Shown here one piece after another: positions 1 through 12,194 of a DNA stretch of 64,000 bases (positions are counted from its first letter, which is position 1; each line of letters begins with the position of its first letter). Position numbers and translations under genes: made by a program. The stretch comes from Kuschelorhynchus macadamiae (lineage: Eukaryota > Arthropoda > Insecta > Coleoptera > Curculionidae): assembly GCA_030620095.1 (NCBI GenBank), contig JAUTXW010004699.1, positions 372,001-436,000 of the forward strand, in the 5' to 3' direction. Below the pieces are notes generated by a model that saw only the letters and a list, made by a program, of their open reading frames with translations, did no database searches and was not told the origin of the DNA.

Positions 1-620
1 AATAGCACGCGAAAAACAATAATAGATCCAACTTTCCAAACTATTTATGATTGAAATGTTGAATCTATCCTTTGTTTTATAGTCTAAGTGTGGAACCCTT
101 TATTGTCAAGCTTTCGGGATCAATTTATCCCTTCCTCAAGACTTTTCTACAAATAATTAAAAAAAAACAAGTTAGAAACTAACTAGTATAATATGTTTGA
201 ACTTAGCAATGTGGGTTTGCTATTAAAACAAAAGCATACTCTGAAGAAGATTTAGTTACACCAAAACATCATTCTGTTTATTTAAAAATTTTAAAAGTTG
301 AAAGGTTAATATAGCGGAAAACGAATTTAAAAACTTTTAAAAACATGTGCATCATGGGACTTCATTTTGTTAACTAGCAAACACGTTTTTTTAGAGGAAT
401 TTTAAACGCGAAAGTAGAGGGGACGTGAGTGAGAGAGATACAATATTATTTTTAACAAGAAAAAATAAATATAGGGAGTATACTAAATTGGTAGTTGGAA
501 GGCACAACACAGAAGGATGACGGATTGCCTATCTTACAGTGGTGTGTATACAATGCTCAACCTAATTCGATCTAATTTATGAAAATGTATACATAGTAAT
601 ATGTTTATTTTATAACGGTA
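1..620. other. AT-rich DNA without recognisable gene
   Basis: No open frame, repeat or element end could be recognised. The sequence is AT-rich and unique within this window. Confidence 0.5.
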
Positions 621-1021
621 ATTAATTAAGAGGATAAGTGTGAAAGGTCACGAAAAACTTTTAAAAATATGATAGTTGTCCTGTAATAGTTCTAAAATAA
701 TCAATTGTCCAAACAATATCAATATAAAGATATAATGGGGAATAATTTATGTAATAAAATTAGTTACAATGGTATATATGATATGTATATGGACATTTAT
801 AAATTACTCATCGGGAGCGGGAACGTCCAGACACTGAAATTTGTTTTTTTGTAATATTAAAATATAATGGTATATGGAGCTGAGGTTCTGGGTGTCACTC
901 TTTTTGTTTATGACTGGGTGTTGGCGACTTATCATTGCAAGAAAAATGCGTTTATAATAAGAGGACGCTTTATTTGTCACAATGTTAATACGTCAAACGG
1001 CCTTTAGGCAATTTTTAGTCG

Positions 1022-1135
<114 letters not shown>

Positions 1136-1390
1136 TTATTTTCTTAGGTTAGGGCCCTTCTAAACCTATTGTTCGTAACAGTCTTATTTATGTCCAAACT
1201 ATACTCGTACGTATAATTTTAAAAATGTTCTGTTATATTGATTTTAGTTTTAAGAGGTAAGACTTACTATTGTTTTCTAAGTGTACCAAGTTTTAATTCT
1301 TACATTTTCTTTATATAAGAACTCCATTTTATGTATTCTGATGAAGATCACGTGGTTGATCGAAAAGTCAATAGAAGGTCCGAGATTTAC

Positions 1391-1608
<218 letters not shown>

Positions 1609-2011
1609 TAATTAATTAAGAGGATAAGTGTGAAAAGTCACGAAAAACTTTTAAAAATATGATAGTTGTCCTGTAATAGTTCTAAAATAATCAATTGTCC
1701 AAACAATATCAATATAAAGATATAATGGGGAATAATTTATGTAATAAAATTAGTTACAATGGAATATATGATATGTATATGGACATTTATAAATTACTCA
1801 TCGGGAGCGGGAACGTCCAAACACTGAAATTTGTTTTTTTGTAATATTAAAATATAATGGTATATGGAGCTGAGGTTCTGGGTGTTACTCTTTTTGTTTC
1901 TGACTGGGTGTTGGCGACTTATCATTGCAAGAAAAATGCGTTTATAATAAGAGGACGCTTTATTTGTCACAATGTTAATACGTCAAACGGCCTTTAGGCA
2001 ATTTTTAGTCG

Positions 2012-2270
<259 letters not shown>

Positions 2271-2521
2271 TTTCTTAGGTTAGGGCCCTTCTAAACCTAT
2301 TGTTCGTAAAAGTCTTATTTATGTCCAAACTATACTCGTACGTATAATTTTAAAAATGTTCTGTTATATTGATTTTAGTTTTAAGAAGTAAGACTTACTA
2401 TTGTTTTCTAAGTGTACCAAGTTTTAATTCTTACATTTTCTTTATATAAGAACTCCATTTTATGTATTCTGATGAAGATCACGTGGTTGATCGAAAAGTC
2501 AATAGAAGGTCCGAGATTTAC

Positions 2522-2990
<469 letters not shown>

Positions 2991-3254
2991 AAATAAAATA
3001 TAATATATATCTGTAATGATTTTTATATTATGGGGGTAATATATTGATGAAAAATTATGAAAACATTTTTTTTCATGTACAAAGTGGGCGTGGTAATTCC
3101 AGGAACATGCTAATATGGTAGTATCATAGGATCGAATATATAGTTATAATTATAATATTAATTGTCTTTTACAAATGCAGCCTTAAAAGACGCATCAATT
3201 TTTTTTAATAAATCTATTTTCAAAATTTGACATTAAAAAAGCATGGATATTTGC

Positions 3255-3886
3255 ATCACACTTGCCAGGAAATGTTCATTGTGGTCACGAAAAGTTATTT
3301 TAACACCTTAGTTTTGCCACACTTTAATGTATTGCTCAACAATTCTGTTTTTGTTAAATAAGAATGAAATTGATAAATTACAAAAAATGCAAAATCGAGC
3401 AATGCGAATTATTTTAAGGTGTAATAGGTATACACCTAAATTAAATCAATGCTTGAATGCTTACAGTGGCTGCCAGTGATCGAATACATACGGTTTAATG
3501 TTTTAGTCTTTATTTTTAAAATAAAAATTGGTCATTCGCCACCTTATTTGACATGCAAAATAATGTATAACAGTGAAATACATTCGTACAATACCAGACA
3601 AATAAACAATTTCTTTATAGCTCCAAAAAATAAAAAAAGTGGACAGAACACTATATTTTATCAAAAAATGTTTGTTTAGATGGCGATTCGTTGAATCGGC
3701 AAAGGTTCAATGTAATGTTCAAAAAATAACAATATTTTTAACACTGTATATGAAAAAAAATGTTTTCATAAAAATTCATGGGACACACTAAAATGTGTAC
3801 GTTTTATGTATGACATGTAAAACTTAAATTGTTGTAATAATAATTAATTATTGTGGTTTTATGCTAAATAAATAAATAAATAAAAA

Positions 3887-3890
<4 letters not shown>
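3255..3890 (+). pseudogene. Jockey-superfamily LINE, 3' end of ORF2 (decayed)
   Basis: This is the C-terminal end of a non-LTR retrotransposon reverse-transcriptase protein. The tail region contains a LQKMQNRAMRIIL motif followed after a frameshift near 3445 by LQWLPVIEYIRFNVLVF and YNTRQINNFF (near 3589). This is the pattern conserved after the RT domain in Jockey/CR1-type ORF2 proteins. Upstream, weak similarity begins near 3305 with a VLPHFN-like stretch. The reading frame stops at 3679, but degenerate sequence continues to an (AAAT)n tail at 3858-3887, typical of CR1/Jockey 3' ends. The endonuclease and the RT catalytic core are absent, so this is a 5'-truncated dead copy. The family is assigned from the motif pattern and the exact clade is not resolved. 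Confidence 0.75.
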
Positions 3891-3949
<59 letters not shown>

Positions 3950-3957
3950 CGTATATA

Positions 3958-4003
<46 letters not shown>
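3891..4003. repeat. Imperfect (TA)n/(CA)n microsatellite
   Basis: Alternating TA with ACAC, ACGT and CTATTT interruptions, directly after the LINE tail. It may have grown from that tail. Confidence 0.95.
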
Positions 4004-4006
<3 letters not shown>

Positions 4007-4610
4007 GAATAATTCTGCTAAAATAGGTTTTCCTCGAAAAACTGCTATGGAAATAATTGTAAAAAACTAGGCTTGTTAATTACTTCAGACTAAATAATAA
4101 TTAATATAAATAATAAAATTAGTTCTAATTTTACATGGAAGACCCTCGGTACAGAATGATAATCATTTGAAAGAAAACTTTATTTAATATTTAATTTTAT
4201 TTCATCTCCTCCTCGTCCTCCTTTGTTGCACATCTCTATAACGATGGTGGCATTTTTATGCGACGTGCTTTGAAGAGATTTTTCTAAAAAATAATTAATA
4301 CTTGTTCTAAAGATTTATATAAAGATGAGAGTGTCCTTTCAAAGATTAAATTGGAATGAGAAAATATTCTCATAAAGTAAAATAATATTTAGTTTACTTA
4401 AAAGGGTTAATCTCAGCCGTTTCCCTAAAGGTTGAAACTCTTAATTTTGTATCAAAACCTTTTGAATGTAGGTAAGTGGAAAAGGTCGATTTTAAGTTCC
4501 TCAAATTTTTATAATACTTGAGATTGATCCCAGTTGCTTGAAAACCCGAAATTGATGGAGAGTTCGGTCAGAGGTTTTGAAGATTGTTTTCAACGAGTCT
4601 TTACGAAAGA
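4004..4610. other. AT-rich DNA between LINE tail and Tc1-like element
   Basis: No gene seen. A pyrimidine-rich TCCTCCTCGTCCTCC stretch lies near 4206. Confidence 0.5.
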
Positions 4611-5996
4611 GAACTTCTCTCGATAATTTGTTTTATGTTTCATCTCAATAACTTTATTTTTATTGGAGATACAGAAGTTTAAACAACACTTTTATTCTGA
4701 TTATAAATGTTTACAGAATAACCTAATTAATCGAGATAAAAATAAAAACATACAATATGAAATTTAAACCAGTTGATTACTAATACCGGGCATTACCCGC
4801 TTGAGCTTCAATGACAGTGTTTATTCGCCTCGGCATACTTTCCACTAAATGTCGTTTATTCTCCTGAGGTTCCATTGTTCCAGGGGCGGGTATTAAACTT
4901 CGAATTTTCCTACCGAGCATATCCCAGACATGCGATAGGGTTTAGATCTGGGCTGTGCGGTTGCCAATCCATTTGTGGGATCTTGGCACCATTTAAGTAT
5001 TCCCTCACTATCCGCGCTGTGTGAGGTCGCGCGTTATCATGCATTAAAAGAAAATTATCCCCCACCAATTGTGCATGTGGAATAACATTTTTAGACAACA
5101 TTTCATTTATGTACCTTTCCGCATTGATGGCTCCCCAATAAATAAGATACAAGTCGGTACGTGATTCCAAAGAAATTCCCGCCTATACCATAACTGAACC
5201 TCCTTGAGAGCTTACTCTGGAACTAAAAGTACATTCGGCATATAGCTCCCCTGTTCGTTTCCATACTCTTTCTTGACCGTCTGGGGATCTCAAACAAAAC
5301 GTTGATTCGTAGGTAAATAAAACATATATCGAATAATTATCAGTCCAATTTTTTTGTTCTCTGGCAAATCGCAACCGGATGATCCGATGGTCCCTAGTTA
5401 GATATGGTCCCAAAGCAGGCCTTCTTGATATAAGATTTGCGTCATTTAACCTTCTTCTTTCAGTTCGTTCACTTACCTTTACGTGCCTTACGTACTGTAA
5501 TTCGTTACGAATTTGAACAGCTGGCAAACGGGCGGCGCGGCGGTTTCTTAGCGATAAACTTACAATAAAACGATCGTCTCGATTGGAAGTTCTCCTAACG
5601 TCTATCATATGAACTGTCTCGAAAAAGCGTGCGTAAACGAGCTGCACTGTACTTCGTGCACATCTGAATCTGTTAGAGATATAACTTTGATCTCTACCAT
5701 CTTCAATTAAAGCGACAATAGCCGATGCAATTTTGGGACTTAAAACCATTTCTGCTATAGTACCTGCCAACAAACAATAATAATATGACTGTTTAGTGAC
5801 AATGACATTACAAAAATAATAAACACTATTCCGTTTCATAGGTATGTTGATTGAGACCAAAAGCAAAAGCACCGTTTTAATGCTAAAATAACTGTAAATT
5901 GTTAGCGTCTCCTTCAAAAGCGCATATCTCCAATAATAATAAAGTTATTAAGTTATTGAGATGAAACAAAAAACAAATTATCGAGGACAAAAGTTG
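4611..5996 (-). mobile_element. Tc1-like DNA transposon, ~1.39 kb, inactive
   Basis: Terminal inverted repeats of ~60-70 bp bound the element: 4613-4671 and 5925-5995. They share CGATAATTTGTTTT, TGTTTCATCTCAATAACTT and ATTGGAGATA in inverted orientation. A TA dinucleotide (5997-5998) sits at the right edge, while the left edge reads GA, so the expected TA target duplication is decayed on one side. The single transposase gene inside is on the minus strand. Confidence 0.88.
4780..5749 (-). pseudogene. Tc1-like (DD34E-type) transposase pseudogene
   Basis: This was a cut-and-paste transposase of the IS630-Tc1-mariner superfamily. The start is taken at the ATG at 5747-5749, giving MVLSPKIASAIVALIEDG followed by a paired helix-turn-helix region; the open frame further upstream looks non-coding. 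The catalytic domain shows LFTYES where FTDES is expected, so the first catalytic Asp is Tyr. Around 5181 a Trp codon has become TAG (VMV-stop-AGISLE). The second Asp is intact in LMHDNARPHTA. The third acidic site sits in DLNPI, where the reading frame shifts near 4933: two bases of the expected Glu codon are gone, and the remaining ~50 codons (HVWDMLGRKIRS onward) continue in another frame to the stop at 4780. The element cannot move itself. Confidence 0.9.
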
Positions 5997-5998
5997 TA

Positions 5999-7140
5999 CC
6001 TTGATAATAAAATGAGTTTTAAATTCCTTACTTCGCTAAATGATTCTACAGGGCGTTTCAAACTTTCGACGATATAACAACAATTTGTTTTCCCTTCGTA
6101 TAATAGACGGATGGGAACTTTCATTTTTAATTTAGAAAGAGACTAAAAAGACAAATAAATTGGTTACAAATTGCTAAAAAAATTATTAAAATCCGCTCAG
6201 TAGAAAAAAATATATTGAATTTTAAAATTCATCAAAATTTTAAGGTGCCCGTTTTTCGTGCCTGTCAGTGTAGTTTAATGTCAATAAAATATGTTATAAC
6301 CGATGTTATGGTATATCATTGAATTCGCCTTTAAATGTTCATTTTAAATAAAAAATAATATACTGGGAGTTATATTTAAAATGACTAAGAAAGTTGTGAA
6401 AACGTAGAACTCAATAATTTGTTTTATTTAAAATTTTGAATACCTGAAATTAAATAATTTTTGCATTGGAACACATTTTGCGGCACATAAATTTTGGAAA
6501 ATATTTAGCTATTTTTGTCTAATAATTTAAATGTACCTGGAATAATGAAAATAAATGTCAATAAATCAAAAAACAAATATCTGCGACCTATATTTTGATA
6601 CAATATATTCGAAACAAATTAAGAAATACCTGCAAACAACTGCAGACAAGATTTTTTTTAAAACGTGAAATTAAACACTCTTATATGATCTGCTTCTTCT
6701 CAGTGATTGTGCTTCTAACTTCTAAGTTTATTAACTCCGAATGTAAGTACTCTAATTCAGCCAGTTTGCACTTATATCGGAAACCCATAGCGAAAGAAGA
6801 CAAGAGTTTCCTGCAACAAGATTTACTTCCAAGCCGCCTTTGATGTCAGTGTTATAAATTTTACTGTATATTTGCTTTACTTTGAAGTCTTTGTTCCGAC
6901 CATGCTGCCTTTGCGTGTGTACTTTGTTTGCTTTTATCTGCGATTATAATATGCATTAATGTCAGATATAATTTTAAGAGCGTTATATTCGTTTTTTTTT
7001 GTTTACAAGTCTACAATCTATTTGGATTGTATGTTAAATCTAAGCATGCAAATAAATAAATTTAAAGGTAAATAATTTATAGAAAAATGATAAATATCTA
7101 ATTATGTTGTTCTTCAAAGTCTGAGGTAAATTAGAAATTA
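5999..7140. other. Non-repetitive AT-rich DNA with one weak exon candidate
   Basis: No clear gene. An 82-codon open frame (6595-6843) contains an ATG at 6685 followed by a hydrophobic stretch and a GTAAGT donor-like site at 6743. This is discussed as a finding and is not called as a gene. Confidence 0.4.
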
Positions 7141-7144
7141 TATT

Positions 7145-7435
7145 TTCATGATAAAAATTAACTGCGGGACACTCGAAAGGAATACCAGATTTTTGTGACT
7201 AAATTTCCAACCTGTATATTTAGAAAACCAAATGAGTTACAGAGTTCGAAATTTTATAATTTTTTTTTCCAAATTCTCGATAATATGCTGGGTATCATAA
7301 AACTTTTTTGTTTAAATATTCTGTACGCGGTGATAAATAATTATCGATAGTTCGTACTTTTCTTGTTAATCATATCTATGAACATCTGTGAACAAATACC
7401 GAAAAAAAAAATTCTATCGATTTTCGATAATCTCA
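7145..7435 (+). repeat. Dispersed repeat, inverted partner of 11485-11810
   Basis: Diverged inverted copy of 11485-11810. Shared landmarks are GGACACTCGAAAGGAATAC (near 7168) and GAACAAATACCGAAAAAAA (near 7389). No coding content. The pair brackets the pogo-like element at 8155-10582. Confidence 0.75.
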
Positions 7436-8154
7436 TTTTTAATCAATACCAAAAATATGGACTTTAACTTAAAAATTAAACTCTAACTTGAAAAATGTCT
7501 TCGTAAAATAAATAGGTTAATGGAAACTAATAATCAATAATGATATCGTTAGCACAGATAATTCTAAGATAATATACAAAGTGAGCCAAAAGTTAGTCAA
7601 TGAAAACTAAATATCAAAATTTTTTTTGTATTTTTTATAATTTTGACTTTTAACATAACATAACATAATAATGAATTCTTATTTGTGTTTTTATAATAGG
7701 TGGTTAAGAGCGTTCAAAAATATTGTCACTTTTTTATTATAGCAATAAAAAGTTTTATTTATTTTAAAGATTCATTTTAAAGAAATATGTAATTCCATAA
7801 AGAAATTATTAAACAAAGACAAAAATAGAATTGTTCTAAAAAAATAAATTCATACTTTTGAGGCAGCTAAATTATGAACTTATTCTAAGGTCTGTCCAGT
7901 TTTTGTTGTTTTTATTTCATACCTCGTGTATCGTCACATATTTTTTAATCAATTTTATTTTTAAAATGTTCAAACCATTTTATTAAGGGCAACTTTTTTC
8001 CTATAATAAAACAGTTTCTTATTGTTAACCAAAATTGAACAGACCCAGTATAATTTTGTAACATTCTTGACTACGCAGTATAATAGTACCATTCAGAATT
8101 CACGTATGAGTATATGAACTGTTCAGTCAGTTGAACCGCGAGGTTTCTCGAATA
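7436..8154. other. AT-rich DNA, no recognisable gene
   Basis: Nothing identifiable apart from short A and T runs. Confidence 0.5.
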
Positions 8155-8440
8155 GAGGAAAGTAGCCAAATATCGGATAGGCTCCTAATATCGCACACTA
8201 CCTCATCTTCATACTTCATTATTCTAAGCCTTGCCATCTGTCCGCGGTGGCAGGCTAGTAGCTTTTGACATGTACGAAATATGTAGTAGAGAGACGCGAG
8301 TGTCGTTTCTACTGGACATTTTTCCTTGTCTGTGGTTAGTTTAGCCGAACAGCAAGTTTTTAAACGTCACTTCAAATTGCTGTTTTTTTTTTGCGAAAGT
8401 GTGCACTTATCAGAGACTCTCTGAGTGCGATTATATCAAT

Positions 8441-8450
8441 AAGGTATGTA
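8441..8450 (+). promoter_or_regulatory. Candidate splice donor AAG|GTATGT in pogo-like element
   Basis: The sequence AAGGTATGT matches a good 5' splice site, with the intron starting at 8444. It may mark the end of a 5' exon of the transposase transcript, but no convincing acceptor could be chosen before 8585. Confidence 0.4.
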
Positions 8451-8584
8451 GGATCTTTGTGGTATATAAATATTTTTAGAAAAATATCCTTTGTTGTCGA
8501 AACTTCGTGATACATTTTTGAGGTTAAGTTGCCTATTACCGCACAGTTAGATATCCCCAATATCGCATATATCCGATAACAAAA

Positions 8585-10217
8585 GAAATTGAAGATTTAT
8601 TGGTTGAGTACTGTTTTGATATGGAAAAAAGGTTCTATGGTCTGACTGCAGTTGATATTAAAAGACTGGCTTTTCAGCTAGCGTTAAAGAATGGACTGCC
8701 ACATCCATTTTCACAAAATAGGGGATCTGCTGGTAAAAAGTGGCTAAAATTGTTTTTAAGCCGACATCCGGAGCTACGATTTAGAAAACCACAAGGTGTA
8801 TCTGCAGCAAGGGTGAAAGGGTTTACAAAAGAAAATTGCGATTCATTTTTTAAGCTAGAATAGAATAGAATCTGCCCTTGAAAAAATTAAAATGGATCCG
8901 TCTAGGATTTTCAATGTTGATGAAACAGGTGTGACCACCGAGCAGCATAAACATACGAAAGTATTAAGCCTACGAGGAAAAAAGCAAGTGGGTGCCCCTA
9001 CAACATCAGGAAGGGGGGCACTTGTGACAGTAGTGACCTGCATGAATGCGACAGGTGTGTACGTTCCCCCGATGCTTATTTACCCTAGGAAAAACATGAA
9101 ACCGGAATTGCTTAATGGAGTTCCACCAGGAACGGTTGCAAAATGTCATCCATCTGGATGGGTGCAACAAGATATTTTTACATCCTGGCTTCATCACTTT
9201 ATAAAGCATGTAAAACCGTCTGAGGAAGATCCAGTCGTTTTAATTCTTGATGGCCACTACACGCCTACTAGAAACAATGACGTGATTAAACAAGCCAGAG
9301 ACAGCGATATTCACAAAGTTTGTTTGCCTCCACACAGCACTCACAAATTACAACCTCTGGATGTAGCCTTTATGTCTCCATTTAAGACGTATTATGCGGT
9401 GGAAATAGAAACCTGGCTAATGCATAATCCGGGCAGAGTAGTAACTGCATATCAAGTGGCAGAGTTGATGGGAAGAGCCTACTTACGGGCCGCTAGTGTG
9501 GAGGTTGCAATGAACGGATTCCGAAAATGTGGTATCTTTCCATTAAATAAAAACGTTTTTAGAGATGACGATTTTGCCATACATTTAAGAACTGAAAGAG
9601 ATGCTTTTCCTGAAACTGAAGACACTGGTGGCGACGTTAGCACTGATGACGATGTTCCGTTATCTACGCTAGCTAAAAAGTTTCGTCCGGAAAATAACAT
9701 AGGAAGACTATCCTTACCAAGTTGCTCATCGACTCCAACATCTAATAGAGTGCTTGTTAAACCAGCTGAAATAAGTCCTCTGCCCACATGCTCTTTTCAA
9801 ACTTCTAATAAAGGAAGAAAACGTGGTTCGGCCGCGATCATAACTGAGTCTCCATATAAAAAGCAGCTGGAAGAAGATAGAGCCGGAAGGAATTCAAAGA
9901 CTAAGGTTGTCACTAAAAAAATTTCAGTTCAGTTTACCAAAAAAGATGATAGAAAGAAAAAAGCAAAACGAATTGATAAGAATATTAGCTCATCAAGTGA
10001 AGATGACGATGCGGAAATAGAATTCATAGACACTAGTGACGATAATGATGTGGATAACGAAGATGCCGAATGCTTTTATTGCTTAAACTTGTATTCTCAA
10101 GACACTAGGGGAGAATCATGGATTCGATGCACTATGTGCTTTCGTTGGAGTCATGAGGTGTGTGCCGGGATTGGAAAACATAAAACATTTGTTTGTGAAT
10201 TTTGTTTTGATCAATAA
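8585..10217 (+). pseudogene. pogo/Tigger-like DDE transposase with C-terminal PHD-like finger, frameshifted
   Basis: This is a DDE_1-family transposase related to the Tigger/jerky/CENP-B group. The first piece (8585-8863) encodes EYCFDMEKRFYGLTAVDIKR through KGFTKENCDSFF, matching the CENP-B-type second DNA-binding half. No N-terminal psq-type helix-turn-helix is present upstream. At 8856-8870 the pentamer TAGAA occurs three times. With one copy, the frame runs in continuously as KLESALEKIK; the two extra copies (+10 bp) create a stop and frameshift. The second piece (8892-10217, 441 codons) is uninterrupted. All three catalytic Asp are present: FNVDETG (D10), LILDGH (D120) and LQPLDV (D157), a DD36D spacing. 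A serine- and acid-rich linker follows, then a Cys/His-rich finger CFYC...CTMCFRWSH...CEFC at about residues 393-438. Inactivation looks recent. Confidence 0.93.
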
Positions 10218-10277
10218 GTTGTACTGTTCTTTAAAATCCAACAATATTTTTTTATACTAAATATGTGCCATTTCAAT

Positions 10278-10283
10278 AATAAA
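10278..10283 (+). terminator. Polyadenylation signal AATAAA of pogo-like gene
   Basis: AATAAA lies 60 bp downstream of the transposase stop codon and inside the right inverted repeat, as expected for the element's own transcript. Confidence 0.6.
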
Positions 10284-10584
10284 AGTGTTTTAAAAATAAT
10301 GAGTCGCTTTGTTTGGTTTGGATGTTCTTATACCGGACAGTGCGATATTGAGTACCCCTACTATCCGATATTAGGATAACTGTTTTAAAATTATGTGTTT
10401 TACACTATTATAGTAGTTTTTACTTTTTTTTTTAATTTTTGAAAATTCGGTTATAAAGCACTATCGAATCAAAAAAGGGAGGCTTTCTACACAAATTTTA
10501 TAAAAGAAAACTCTGCTGTAGTTAACCGATCGGATTTTACAAGTTAAAAGGAAAAATTATCCGATATTTGGCTACTTTCCTCTA

Positions 10585-10885
10585 CTCTCAATACATTTAA
10601 AGGACATAAAGGACACCCTGTATAACGTAAAAAAATAAAATCTAGGTAAACAACCCTTTACACTAGGTATATACCATGATTTAGTTGTAGTTGGTTTAGT
10701 CAAAATATAAAGATAGCTTAAAAGAACTTCCTCCAATAAATAACTAACTCTACGCACCAACAAAAACAGTTGAAAAAGAAATAGTGTTATTTTTTCTAAA
10801 AATTAAGGTACGTTTTCCATAAAATGTATATTAAACTTGATAAATTATGATTTTTATAATTCCATTTTCGAGGATAAAATCATGT
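10585..10885. other. AT-rich DNA, no recognisable gene
   Basis: Contains an ACACCCTGTATAA motif near 10612, one of many related motifs in the window. Confidence 0.5.
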
Positions 10886-10886
10886 A

Positions 10887-10888
<2 letters not shown>

Positions 10889-10961
<73 letters not shown>
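10889..10961. repeat. (TA)n microsatellite
   Basis: About 72 bp of alternating TA ending in CACATACA. Confidence 0.97.
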
Positions 10962-10966
<5 letters not shown>

Positions 10967-10969
10967 CAA

Positions 10970-11188
10970 TATCTTCTTGACGTTTCGCCCGTCATAGCAG
11001 GCTTTTTTAAAAGTTTCGGTAATTATTTTTCGTGGCAACCTACAATTATTTAAAAGATGTAATATTTAAAACACACAGCTTTTTAAAAATTTGACGGAAC
11101 ATGTACATTAATATATTCTTAGTTAGAAATTAAAATTTACCGATATACAAGTAAAAATAAACACGAAAAAAATCAAAAGACAAACAGG

Positions 11189-11248
<60 letters not shown>

Positions 11249-11395
11249 AACTTATAATGCCTTAACATGTCTTAATGTAGTCATGTGTTTGAGTATTTTT
11301 GTTTTTTGTCATAATGTATAATGTCTATGTTTCTGTTTTTGTTCTATAGGTAATTTAGAAAAAGTCTGAAGTAGCCGAAACGTCAATCAATTAAA
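10970..11395. repeat. Decayed inverted pair of Penelope-type terminal motifs
   Basis: CTTGACGTTTCGCCCGTCAT (near 10977, minus-strand sense) and CTGAAGTAGCCGAAACGTCA (near 11365, plus sense) face each other across ~370 bp. GAAACGTC next to a CTGANG box is the pattern seen in the better-preserved copies at 40067-40495 and 45237-47397. Here no stem II can be drawn and the enclosed DNA carries no coding trace. The assignment is an inference. Confidence 0.4.
11193..11246. repeat. (TA)n microsatellite
   Basis: About 53 bp of alternating TA between the two inverted GAAACGTC motifs. Confidence 0.97.
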
Positions 11396-11484
11396 ACCAC
11401 TATACTGTTTCTGTATATACCATGGAACCAGATACCCAAGAAGACTTTTAGAAAATACTCTGTATATTGATTAGGAATAAGACT

Positions 11485-11810
11485 ATGGAATATCGATATA
11501 AATTTTTTTTCGATATTTGTTCAAAGATCGTTCAGGTATAATTAAAAAGAAAATTAACAAATAATCCTAGGCTCTCGGAATTTTTTAAAATTTTCAAAAT
11601 ATAAGGTTCTTATATATATCACCCTGTAGAGAATATTTACTCAAGTAGCTCAAAGCTGTAGTTGCCCAGTTTGTTCTCCAAGAATTTTGCAAAAAAAATA
11701 CCCAATAGTTGGGATTATTTAATTCATTTAGTCCTCGAGATGTGCAGATTGGAAATGTACTCACAAATTTCTCGTATTCCTTTCGAGTGTCCTGCAGTTT
11801 GTTTAAAATT
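11485..11810 (-). repeat. Dispersed repeat, inverted partner of 7145-7435
   Basis: Reverse-complement relative of 7145-7435, with the CTCGTATTCCTTTCGAGTGT landmark near 11778. It includes an ACCCTGTAG motif at 11622. Confidence 0.75.
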
Positions 11811-12194
11811 CATTTGGAGCTTCATCTTCATACCGGATTAATCCCAATCTTTCCCGAAAGTTCAAATATTTAATTTTATAATGAAAAGCTTTTCAATTTT
11901 GAATGGAGGATATTTAGAAATGGTTGATTTTTAATTAATCTATTATAATTTAAGTTAATGCTGGTTAAGTGAAACTCAAAAATTAAGTGAAAAATGGATC
12001 AGAAAGTTTAATAACACATATTGTATATGATATTCTGCCAACCCGTTATTTTGTTATTAATAGTTTCAGATACAATTATTTTTGAATTGTCAGAATGAAA
12101 TAATAAGAAGTACTTAAATAATAACCTTGTTCAAGATCTGTCTGGCTAGTTGTCCATTATATACATACAGCAATAGTTTATTCTATATTCTGGG
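11811..12194. other. AT-rich DNA, no recognisable gene
   Basis: Nothing identifiable. Confidence 0.5.

Larger units (their letters stand above)
8155..10582 (+). mobile_element. pogo-like DNA transposon, 2,428 bp, complete ends
   Basis: A perfect 25-bp terminal inverted repeat (GAGGAAAGTAGCCAAATATC plus GGATA) is seen at 8155-8179 and, inverted, at 10558-10582. Both ends are flanked by TA (8153-8154 and 10583-10584), the target duplication of Tc1/mariner/pogo elements. Subterminal AATATCGCA motifs occur at 8188-8195, 8559-8567 and, inverted, near 10340-10349. The plus-strand transposase gene has a single inactivating frameshift in its body. A polyadenylation signal AATAAA lies at 10278-10283, 60 bp after the stop. 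Confidence 0.95.

Noticed and set aside
5750..5917. Upstream extension of the Tc1-like transposase frame
   Set aside because: The extra 56 codons are hydrophobic and unlike Tc1 N-termini, and they run into the terminal inverted repeat; the ATG at 5749 fits the family.
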